Positions 17,242 to 24,233 of a stretch of 40,871 nt of DNA are shown here, piece by piece (the first letter of the stretch is position 1; the number at the start of each line of letters is the position of its first letter). The stretch is from Armatimonadetes bacterium DC (GTDB taxonomy: Bacteria > Armatimonadota > Fimbriimonadia > Fimbriimonadales > GBS-DC): the NCBI GenBank assembly GCA_001442985.1, contig LDYB01000011.1, forward strand, positions 1-40,871. Direction: 5' to 3'. Under the pieces are notes generated by a model, which was given only the letters and a program-made list of their open reading frames with translations, made no database searches and was not told the DNA's origin. The translations under genes and the position numbers were made by a program.

Positions 17242-17544
17242 CTACTTCGGCTCGCGCCGCGCAGGCACGGAGGGCTTGAACATCTCCAGCATGCGATGCG
17301 TCACCAGAAAGCCGCCCACCACATTGATTGTGGCGAACACCAGCGCAATCGCGCCCAGCACCGCGCTCAAGGTCGTATGCTGGGAACCTGCCGAGAGTAT
17401 CGCCCCGATAATCGTGATGCCCGAAATCGCGTTGGACCCCGACATCAGCGGCGTGTGAAGCGTGGGCGGCACTTTGGTGATGACCTCAAAGCCCACGAAA
17501 ATCGCCAGCACAAACACCGTCAGCGCACCGATAAAGGTTTCCAT
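17242..17544 (-). CDS. pntAb: NAD(P) transhydrogenase alpha subunit, membrane part (PntAb), orphan
   Basis: 100 residues, three membrane helices, with the family segment VPPTLHTPLMSGSNAISG. In split transhydrogenases this small subunit is encoded between PntAa (NAD-binding) and PntB and helps form the proton channel that drives hydride transfer from NADH to NADP+. Here neither pntAa nor pntB adjoins: upstream is a SelB-tail-like gene (4-base gap) and downstream an FHA protein (33 bases to its start). The remaining subunits must lie elsewhere, or the gene has been separated by rearrangement. Confidence 0.88.
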   Translation of the reverse strand: METFIGALTVFVLAIFVGFEVITKVPPTLHTPLMSGSNAISGITIIGAILSAGSQHTTLSAVLGAIALVFATINVVGGFLVTHRMLEMFKPSVPARREPK

Positions 17545-17548
17545 CGCC

Positions 17549-17893
17549 TTATATATACCCCAGCTGGCGCAGGGCGGTCAGCATCGCGTGGGCGTAGCGC
17601 CGCGAAGTGCCCGTGAGGTCGCGCACCTGTTGCACCTTATAGGGCGGCGTCAGGTTCTGGAGCTGGGCGTGCAGCTGGCGCAGGGCGTCGGTGGCGAAGT
17701 AGAGTCCTTCCGACTCTACAATCTCGCCGCGCTCGATGCCCCAGTTCAGCATGGCGCGGATGGCGTCGGGCGGCGCGCCCAGCGCCCGCGACGCCTCTTG
17801 CGGGCTGGGCGGGGCATACCCCGCCTGCCGATAAAAATCCACCACGCGCCGATAAAACGCTTCCCGACGCTGGGCACGGCTGACTGGGTTCAT
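17549..17893 (-). CDS. Stand-alone winged-helix protein resembling the SelB C-terminus
   Basis: 114 residues from the ATG that overlaps the upstream endonuclease stop (ATGA). Two winged-helix units are visible. The first contains YRQAGYAPPSPQEASRALG and an IERGEIVESEGLYFATDAL segment. The second has PPYKVQQVRDLTGTSRRYAHAML. Both match the style of the C-terminal winged helices of elongation factor SelB (LYFHxxAL and RDxLGTSRK-type motifs), which bind the SECIS hairpin. The usual final G-x-x-R-x-G-D-x-R strand is missing, because the protein stops at RQLGYI. There is no GTPase part and no selA or tRNA-Sec nearby. It could be a SelB remnant or an independent nucleic-acid-binding regulator. Confidence 0.6.
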   Translation of the reverse strand: MNPVSRAQRREAFYRRVVDFYRQAGYAPPSPQEASRALGAPPDAIRAMLNWGIERGEIVESEGLYFATDALRQLHAQLQNLTPPYKVQQVRDLTGTSRRYAHAMLTALRQLGYI

Positions 17894-18975
17894 TTTTCCC
17901 ATAGGGTTTTCTGCGAATAGTCTTCAAACGGCGCCAAAGAAACATTCCCGTTTTCTTGCTTCCATTTCAACATGTGGATACCAATCAGACCGTTTTGTCT
18001 TTCTTCTTCTTTCAGGCGATTTGCATGGTCAAATGAGTCTTGTTCGAATCCACGGGCGATCCAGTAGACCCTTATCTTTTCGTCCCCAACGCGCTGGTAC
18101 GAATTCAGCCACCACACATATCTTCTGGTTTGCTCTACGAGCTTTTCTGTTTCTGGTTTGTCTTTTTTCAGTTCGAGAACTCTATATTCACGGGTGTCAC
18201 CCCGGCTGACGATACATAAAATATCCATCTTTTGGTTGCCAGATCCGGCGTACACTTCGTTTGCAAACCAAACCAAAGAGTCCCTTGGAGCGATTCTGTC
18301 AAGCGTTTCGTTTCGACCAAGGTTCCAGCAAAACCATGCTTGAAGTTCGCATTCGGTTTTTACGGACGCAATTTGATCGTTAGGACTATCGTTGGAACCC
18401 TTGTAATCAAATCTCTCATTAGATTCTTTCAAAGAGATACTCTTTTCTTTTTCTTCATAACATAAGAACTCTTTTTCAGAGAGCTGGCAAGTAAGGACTC
18501 TCCCCTTGTTTCGAATAAGGGAAAGCAGTCCTTCAGCCTCATGAGGGAACATATAAGAACAGCCCCGTTTGCCTGCAAGTTTCCTGTATAGGAGACTCCA
18601 GCGAATGTCTCGACTCTTCTCTGGTAGCTTATCTATCGCTTCCCACTCGGAAACAGGCTTATCGTACACTTCAGCAGGTCTTATTCGAACTCGATAGATT
18701 AGGGGAATATCGAGCTCTTTTTGAAGCCATCCATCGAGAGGCTCATAAAGGGGATAGTCCGAGTCTATTTCGAAGATGCCGAAGAAACCCACTTGTTCGA
18801 CATAAAACACTACCTTATCCCCTTTCCGAGTACGCGCAATGTCCGCAAGAAGCCCGTAGTGCCTCTCTTTGTAGTTACCTGCAGTAGTTTTACCTGCAGT
18901 AGTTCCCGCAAAAAGATACTTCAAGTGATACGAGAAAGTTTTCTCATTAACGACAAACACATGGCATCGACACAT
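17890..18975 (-). CDS. Putative restriction endonuclease, cassette 2 (PD-(D/E)xK)
   Basis: 361 residues. The N-terminal 100 residues (FVVNEKTFSYHLKYLFAG, then KGDKVVFYVEQVGFFGIFEI) look like an EVE/PUA-like small-molecule or modified-base reader. The C-terminal part has a nuclease core: E210, D251 (MDIL) and E268-L-K270, the PD-(D/E)xK pattern. Three bases separate it from the methyltransferase upstream, giving an M-R cassette. The DNA is visibly AT-richer than flanking genes, which suggests transfer. A perfect 15-bp tandem duplication (18875-18904) makes the TTAGK/TTAGN repeat near residue 25-34. Specificity unknown; a modification-reading nuclease is possible given the N-terminal fold, but this is inference. 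Confidence 0.68.
   Translation of the reverse strand: MCRCHVFVVNEKTFSYHLKYLFAGTTAGKTTAGNYKERHYGLLADIARTRKGDKVVFYVEQVGFFGIFEIDSDYPLYEPLDGWLQKELDIPLIYRVRIRPAEVYDKPVSEWEAIDKLPEKSRDIRWSLLYRKLAGKRGCSYMFPHEAEGLLSLIRNKGRVLTCQLSEKEFLCYEEKEKSISLKESNERFDYKGSNDSPNDQIASVKTECELQAWFCWNLGRNETLDRIAPRDSLVWFANEVYAGSGNQKMDILCIVSRGDTREYRVLELKKDKPETEKLVEQTRRYVWWLNSYQRVGDEKIRVYWIARGFEQDSFDHANRLKEEERQNGLIGIHMLKWKQENGNVSLAPFEDYSQKTLWEK
18875..18904. repeat. 15-bp perfect tandem duplication
   Basis: TTACCTGCAGTAGTT at 18875-18889 is repeated exactly at 18890-18904 inside the cassette 2 endonuclease gene. It adds five codons, so frame is kept whether one or two copies are present. Confidence 0.85.
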
Positions 18976-18978
18976 CGG

Positions 18979-19791
18979 TCATCCCACCTTCTCGAAAAAC
19001 ATCACATATTCGTGCTTAAAAATATAGAAGTTGTGCTTTAAAGCACGATATCTCCATAAGTGGTATTGCCCTCGCTTCCCGCGATTTTCCTGAATGTCCT
19101 TGACGCAAATACTCTTCAAGCGAAAACCCTTCTGGCGAACAACATCCATCGTCTGGAAACCAAGAGGAATCCACTCCCCACGAGTGTATTTGTCCCCTAT
19201 TACCAGCACCAAGAAACGCCCTGCCGCTAAAAGAGGTGCGAAGTTGTCTAACACCCTGCCAAAAAGCTGCAGAAATTCTTCTGTCGTCAGAGCATTCGAA
19301 AGGTCCCGTGGATCTTCGCTAAAACGGATAATGTCGTGATATGGAGGATGCAAGATAAGAAGATGCGCGTGAGTAAAGCCCCACTCACCCATAATCTCGC
19401 GAACTGTTTCGACGGTACTGGGAGAAGTACTATCTCCCCATATAGCAGTTGCCAAGACCCCGTCCTTGCCTGTTTCCAGATGCACTCGCCAGCGGGCTTG
19501 CTCTACGCAGTACAGTTGTAAGTCGACGCCGATTGCGTAACGCCCGAGTCGAATCGCTTCAATAAGTGTAGTACCGAAACCAACAAAGGGGTCAATAACC
19601 AGTTCCCCTGGTTTCGTGAAACGACGCATTGCCTGATATGGTATCTGAGGTACAAAATTGCCCCAGTATTCCGCCGTATGCATTCCTGTGCTGTCGCGTT
19701 TTCCTAGCAACCAGAGGCTGTCAGTTATAATATCTTCATGGTCATCCCATCGCTCCAGTTCGATTTCGCCCAGCGTCTCGTTTTTTCGCAT
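18979..19791 (-). CDS. DNA methyltransferase of restriction-modification cassette 2
   Basis: 270 residues from the ATG; a TTG two codons upstream is the only longer start. SAM motif I is DPFVGFGT at residues 67-74. The catalytic tetrapeptide is HPPY at 148-151 (LHPPYHDI), with His where S, N or D is usual. The order and length fit amino-methyltransferases acting on adenine N6 or cytosine N4. It leads a same-strand unit with the cassette 2 endonuclease. Promoter box TATAAT (19815-19820) lies 23 bases upstream. AT-rich composition like its partner. Confidence 0.82.
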   Translation of the reverse strand: MRKNETLGEIELERWDDHEDIITDSLWLLGKRDSTGMHTAEYWGNFVPQIPYQAMRRFTKPGELVIDPFVGFGTTLIEAIRLGRYAIGVDLQLYCVEQARWRVHLETGKDGVLATAIWGDSTSPSTVETVREIMGEWGFTHAHLLILHPPYHDIIRFSEDPRDLSNALTTEEFLQLFGRVLDNFAPLLAAGRFLVLVIGDKYTRGEWIPLGFQTMDVVRQKGFRLKSICVKDIQENRGKRGQYHLWRYRALKHNFYIFKHEYVMFFEKVG

Positions 19792-19814
19792 CGCCAACCC
19801 CTGCGTCGTTTGAA

Positions 19815-19820
19815 ATTATA
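19815..19820 (-). promoter_or_regulatory. -10 box TATAAT of R-M cassette 2
   Basis: Minus-strand GGG-TATAAT, 23 bases before the methyltransferase ATG; no -35 match 16-18 bases further up. Confidence 0.55.
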
Positions 19821-19882
19821 CCCAGATGGCAGGAGAATTCATGCCTCTCGCGAACCTTTATCCCACTTGAGGAGGTTCCGTG

Positions 19883-21661
19883 ATGCGAGTGGTGCTGTTA
19901 CTGATAGCATGGATTGGGGTGATGATGGTGCTGGCGCAGGAGCCAGAGTCTTCGGGACACACCCTCACCATCAAAGTCGTCAACGAGCAGAGTCAACCTG
20001 TGCCCAACGCCGCCGTGAGCGTCTACGAGCCGTTCCCAGGCGGCGGACGCATGCGGATTTTCAAAGAAGAGTGGCAGAGAACAAACGCCGAGGGGATTGC
20101 GGTGCTCCATGCCGACCCGGAACAGCTACGCCTCGAGGAGGAATTGAGGTCTGCAGACAAGCGGCGCACACGCTGGGGCATCACGGTCGCTGCGGCAGGA
20201 TATCTGTCGCACAAAGGATTTCTGGAGAATCCCAAGTTGGATACCACTTACACCATCACGCTGAAGCGCGGTGCGAAAACTCTCGAGCTGATTCTCCGCA
20301 ACGAGACGGGCAAACCGCTTCCCGACGCTCTGGAACCCGCCGTCTTTGAAATCAAAGAGGGCGATGAGACTGCGTCCTTGGTCTTCGACTACTTCGAGGA
20401 CGACCGCGAAATGGAAAAAATGTATCTCTCGCAGGTGCGCCACATTCACAGCCAGTTCGGCGCGGAGCGCGTGGAGGCAGGGCGCTATCGGGTTCCCCTG
20501 CCCGAAGGCTTTGAGAAGCCCCTGCTTGTGCTGATTTACCACAAGGGCTTTTTGCGGGGCTTCGCCGCGCGTATCTCTGAAGAGCAAGTGAAACAGGGGC
20601 GTGCGGAGATTATCTTGCCCAAGCCCATGCGCGCACAGGTGCGCTTCGACGCCACGCAGGCAACGAACCTCAAGGCTAACCTGCTCTACCGACTGGACGC
20701 CATGATTGACTACGGCGGCGACACTCCTTTCGGCGTCACGCTGGAAGGAGGTCCCCTGCCGAAGGGCGAGGTAAAAACCTTCGTGTGGGATGACCTGTAC
20801 GGTGAGATTAGCGCACGGATGGAGACGGACTCCCTCACTCTCGTTGAGAATCGGAGCGAGTTTTTCTCCGTCTCTAAGCGAGTCGAGCCTGATGGTGGGG
20901 ATTCGGAACTGGTGCTGGCGTACACGCCGCCTAACCCCGAAGCGTTCAAGGGCGACCAGACGCATACAGTGCAGGTCTATCGGGCTGATGGCACGCTGGC
21001 GAAGGGCATGCCCTACCGCCTGACCGTGTACGATTCGGGGCGCACGCTTGTGATTGCCGAAGGCACGCTGAATGACGAGGGGCGGGCGACGCTCCCGAAC
21101 CTGCGAGCGGATGTCTACTATCGGCTCGAGGTGGACGGAGAGGAAGTAGGCGGTTTCATGCTGAGCGAGCCAGAATACCGATACGGAACCTTCCGCATTC
21201 CGCCGCGCGTGGGCGAACCAGCACCCGACCTGACGCTCACCGACCTGCGCACGGGCAACAAATTCCGCCTCAGTGACCTCAAGGGCAAGTGGGTCTATAT
21301 CGACTTCTGGGCGACATGGTGTGGTCCGTGTCGGGGCGCGATGGAACAGATTGCCCGCGAAGGCGACCAGGTAGAGAAGGCGTTTGAGGGGAAAGTCGTG
21401 GTGCTGACCATCAGCCTCGACGATACGCAGGAACCGATCAAGCCCTATCTGGAAAAGATGGGGGCATCGGAGAAGGCGCGCCACTGCTGGTCAGGTGAGG
21501 GCGGCTGGCAAAGCCCTGCGGGACAGGCGTTCGTGATACGGAGTATCCCCTTCGCCGTGCTGATAGACCCCGAGGGCAAGATTGCGTGGCGCGGGTATCC
21601 GGGCATATTCGGCTCGCTTGTCAATCAGATTGCGCAGCATGTGAATCCTGCCAAGCCCTGA
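19883..21661 (+). CDS. Secreted carboxypeptidase-regulatory-like/TlpA fusion protein
   Basis: 592 residues; ATG with GGAGG 7 bases upstream, preferred to the GTG one codon earlier. Signal peptide MRVVLLLIAWIGVMMVLAQ. Residues about 30-130 form a carboxypeptidase-regulatory-like beta-sandwich (HTLTIKVVNEQSQPVPNAAV), followed by further beta-rich segments to about residue 430. The C-terminal redoxin domain has PAPDLTLTDL, WCGPC at 479-483 and a cis-Pro loop SIPFAVLIDPEG. It is predicted extracytoplasmic with thiol-disulfide activity. It is the third TlpA-type protein in this window, each with a different N-terminal arrangement. Confidence 0.82.
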   Translation: MRVVLLLIAWIGVMMVLAQEPESSGHTLTIKVVNEQSQPVPNAAVSVYEPFPGGGRMRIFKEEWQRTNAEGIAVLHADPEQLRLEEELRSADKRRTRWGITVAAAGYLSHKGFLENPKLDTTYTITLKRGAKTLELILRNETGKPLPDALEPAVFEIKEGDETASLVFDYFEDDREMEKMYLSQVRHIHSQFGAERVEAGRYRVPLPEGFEKPLLVLIYHKGFLRGFAARISEEQVKQGRAEIILPKPMRAQVRFDATQATNLKANLLYRLDAMIDYGGDTPFGVTLEGGPLPKGEVKTFVWDDLYGEISARMETDSLTLVENRSEFFSVSKRVEPDGGDSELVLAYTPPNPEAFKGDQTHTVQVYRADGTLAKGMPYRLTVYDSGRTLVIAEGTLNDEGRATLPNLRADVYYRLEVDGEEVGGFMLSEPEYRYGTFRIPPRVGEPAPDLTLTDLRTGNKFRLSDLKGKWVYIDFWATWCGPCRGAMEQIAREGDQVEKAFEGKVVVLTISLDDTQEPIKPYLEKMGASEKARHCWSGEGGWQSPAGQAFVIRSIPFAVLIDPEGKIAWRGYPGIFGSLVNQIAQHVNPAKP

Positions 21662-21672
21662 AGCACGCATGG

Positions 21673-21678
21673 TATAAT
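21673..21678 (+). promoter_or_regulatory. -10 box TATAAT of the D12 methyltransferase
   Basis: TGG-TATAAT, 12 bases after the stop of the TlpA fusion. It implies a leader of about 55 bases containing a hairpin GGCGCA (21695-21700) / TGCGCC (21707-21712). Confidence 0.55.
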
Positions 21679-21738
21679 CCCCCAGCGGCGCGTCGGCGCA
21701 AGCCGGTGCGCCCAGCGCCGCGTGCGCACGCCTTATCT

Positions 21739-22782
21739 ATGATAAAATATCTTGGCTCCAAGCGAAGCCTGATTAACTGGATTGTGGACACGGCGCGCCA
21801 GATCCATCAGTTCGCGCCGTTGCACACAGTTGTGGATTTGTTCTCCGGAAGCGCCCGGGTGGCGCACGCCTTCAAAGCGCGCGGCTATTTTGTTTATGCC
21901 AACGACCACAACACCTACGCCTATGTGCTGGCGACCGCGCTCGTGGAAGCCAACCGCGACCGCTACCCCCCTGAAACGGTGCAACCCGTTCTGGACGCGC
22001 TGATGCAGCTGCCCCCTACACACGGCTGGTTCACCCAGCGCTACTGCGAAGAGGCGCGCTACTTTATGCCCGAAAACGGCGCCCGGATTGAAGCCATCCG
22101 CAACGCGATTGAACGCTACACCGACCCCCACCTCAGAGCGATTCTGCTCACCAGCCTGATGCTCGCCGCCGACAAGGTAGACTCCACCACGGGCTTGCAG
22201 ATGGCATACCTCAAGGAGTGGGCGCCCCGCGCCTACAATCCCCTCATGCTCCGCTACCCCCCGCTGTTGCCCGGCGAGGGTAAAGCCTTTCAGGCAGATG
22301 CGCTGGAACTGGCAGGGCAGTTAGAGGCAGACCTGTTTTATCTGGACCCGCCCTACAATCAGCACTCCTATCTGGCGAACTACCATGTGTGGGAGACGCT
22401 GGTGTTGTGGGATAACCCCGAAACTTACGGGGTGGCACGCAAGCGGGTGGATGTGAAATGTCGCAAGAGCGTGTTCAACTCGCGAGCGCAGGCACGGGAC
22501 GCGATGGCGCATCTGGTGCATTCCATTCGGGCGTCGCATCTGCTGGTGTCGTTTAACAACGAGGGCTATCTGACGCGCGAGGAGCTGGAGCAGATTTTGC
22601 GCGAGTGGGGCTATGTGGCGTGTTTTGAGCGTCCGTACCGTCGGTATGTGGGCGCGCTGATTGGTATTTACAACCCGCAGGGCGAGAAGGTGGGTCAGGT
22701 CTCCCACACGCGCAACAAGGAGATGCTGTTCGTCGCCACGAAATCGCGCGCGGTGGCGGAAGGCTTAGGGATTGCGCTCTGA
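21739..22782 (+). CDS. Solitary D12-class N6-adenine DNA methyltransferase
   Basis: 347 residues. It opens with MIKYLGSKRSLINWI, the typical start of D12-class (Dam-like) enzymes, has motif I DLFSGSARVA (33-42) and catalytic DPPY at 203-206 (FYLDPPYNQHSY), then RKSVFNSR and VSFNNEGYL near the recognition region. It transfers methyl from SAM to adenine N6. No nuclease gene is beside it, so it is either an orphan regulatory methyltransferase or a relic of a restriction system. The start ATG has no good ribosome-binding site. The 3' end overlaps the convergent esterase by 18 bases. Confidence 0.88.
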   Translation: MIKYLGSKRSLINWIVDTARQIHQFAPLHTVVDLFSGSARVAHAFKARGYFVYANDHNTYAYVLATALVEANRDRYPPETVQPVLDALMQLPPTHGWFTQRYCEEARYFMPENGARIEAIRNAIERYTDPHLRAILLTSLMLAADKVDSTTGLQMAYLKEWAPRAYNPLMLRYPPLLPGEGKAFQADALELAGQLEADLFYLDPPYNQHSYLANYHVWETLVLWDNPETYGVARKRVDVKCRKSVFNSRAQARDAMAHLVHSIRASHLLVSFNNEGYLTREELEQILREWGYVACFERPYRRYVGALIGIYNPQGEKVGQVSHTRNKEMLFVATKSRAVAEGLGIAL

Positions 22783-24192
22783 GTCGTGGGCGATACGCTC
22801 CAGAAAGGCGAACGCATCGGGGAGCGCCTCACGCACAATCATCAGGTGTTCGCAGCCGTTGTAGCGTCGGAACTCCAGCGTGGCGAGTTTTTTCTCTTTG
22901 AGCGTCTGGTAGGCCCGCTCGATATTGCTCTTGAGGAATGCCAGCTCCTGCTCGCCGACCGCCATGAACACGGGCATCGTTTCGGGCACGCGCTGGGGCT
23001 GTCCCGCCCCCGCGAAGATCGCCACCGCGCGGAACAGTTCGGGCTTTTGACTGACCGCCGCGAAGGTTTGCGCCCCGCCCATCGAGTGCCCGGTGAGGAA
23101 TATGCGCGACTCGTCCACTCGAATCAGTTGCTTCACAGCGTCCAGCGCGCCCCAGAGGTGGTTCAGCCCGCCTGTGGAGCGCGGTGCGACGACTGCCCAG
23201 CCACGCTTCCCAGCCTCCTGAAGCACGCGCCCCAGCCCGTAGCCGTCAAAAAACAGATGCTCGTTCCCGCCCGCGCCATGCAGAGCAATCACCAGCGGAA
23301 TGGGGCGGTCGGGCTGGTAGCCTTTGGGCAGAAACAGCCGAAAATAGACATTCCCCTGCTCGCTGGGCGCGCTCAGCCAGTAGTCGCCCGCTTTCGGTTG
23401 CCAGCCGCGCAGATTCTGTGCCCAGCGCCGCACCATCTCCATCGCGTGATTCATCAGCCGTCCCAGCGGATAGCCGGTCTCCGGATAGGCGCCGCGCTCA
23501 ATTCCGCTCAGCACCTCCACCGTCATCTGCACGGTTGCCCGCTCAATCGGGTTCGCTTCGGGATGTTTCTCCAGGCTCTCTTGAAGGAACGCAACCTTTG
23601 TCGCCAACTGCTCAATCACGGCGAGAGGGGTATACCAGCGACGCAGGGCGCGCTCGCTCTGACGAATCTCAAACTGCAGGCGATAGTCGTCGGGAGGAAT
23701 CGCGTCGGGTAGTTTCAGCGCGGTCGCATCGAGCGAGGCGTCGCCTTTTGCGAGTGTCTTGCCGTCCAGAGTCTGAATCTGCCACGCGAGGGTCAGCCCT
23801 TCGGAGCCTTTTTCCTGCTCGTAGTAGCGAAAAATCTGGATGGGGAGGGCGCGCCCGCGCACGATAATCTCATGGTCTATCACAGGGCGCACTCGCACAC
23901 CGATGGAGCCAGCATAAAACACCGCGTCGGGAGGCGGCTCTGTGGACTGGAGGCTCCAGCAGGCGAGGGTCAGCATCCCCGCCAGCAGGTCTAACCGATT
24001 CGAGAAGAACGCCGTGATGCCGTCGGAGAGCGGCTGGCACGCCCGCAAGCGCGCCGATTCGGATGCGCGATGTTGCTCCCAGCAGGTTTCCACCTCGATC
24101 AATCGCGGCGCGAGGTCGGCACGGCTCAGCGGCTGGGCGTGAAGCACAAGCCCCCCAGCAAGAAGCGCTATCAGGATGGCAATCCGTCGCAT
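22765..24192 (-). CDS. Secreted alpha/beta hydrolase (esterase)
   Basis: 475 residues from ATG 24192, which gives a clean signal peptide (MRRIAILIALLAGGLVLHAQ). An alternative GTG at 24237 overlaps the upstream stop as GTGA and would couple translation. The N-terminal 270 residues are helical/beta with no clear family. The C-terminal catalytic domain begins VYFRLFLPKGYQPDRPIPLV, has the oxyanion LHGAGGNEH, the nucleophile elbow GHSMGG and a late CEHLMI histidine segment. This is the layout of the PHB-depolymerase/esterase D-like group. It likely cleaves esters outside the cytoplasm; substrate unknown. Last gene of the epimerase-GlcE-esterase unit. Confidence 0.8.
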   Translation of the reverse strand: MRRIAILIALLAGGLVLHAQPLSRADLAPRLIEVETCWEQHRASESARLRACQPLSDGITAFFSNRLDLLAGMLTLACWSLQSTEPPPDAVFYAGSIGVRVRPVIDHEIIVRGRALPIQIFRYYEQEKGSEGLTLAWQIQTLDGKTLAKGDASLDATALKLPDAIPPDDYRLQFEIRQSERALRRWYTPLAVIEQLATKVAFLQESLEKHPEANPIERATVQMTVEVLSGIERGAYPETGYPLGRLMNHAMEMVRRWAQNLRGWQPKAGDYWLSAPSEQGNVYFRLFLPKGYQPDRPIPLVIALHGAGGNEHLFFDGYGLGRVLQEAGKRGWAVVAPRSTGGLNHLWGALDAVKQLIRVDESRIFLTGHSMGGAQTFAAVSQKPELFRAVAIFAGAGQPQRVPETMPVFMAVGEQELAFLKSNIERAYQTLKEKKLATLEFRRYNGCEHLMIVREALPDAFAFLERIAHDSERNP

Positions 24193-24233
24193 AGGGGCTG
24201 GATTCAGCGAGGGCGTGCCTTCTCCCTGCCGAA

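Noticed and set aside
16328-17616. Two long plus-strand frames opposite the FHA gene and pntAb
   Set aside because: Ser/Ala- or His/Arg-rich products without domains; the FHA and PntAb motifs on the minus strand are unambiguous.
20126-21484. 452-codon minus-strand frame opposite the TlpA fusion
   Set aside because: The plus strand has a signal peptide and WCGPC redox motif; the minus frame has no motif.
22786-23712. 308-codon plus-strand frame opposite the esterase
   Set aside because: Antisense shadow; GHSMGG esterase lies on the other strand.
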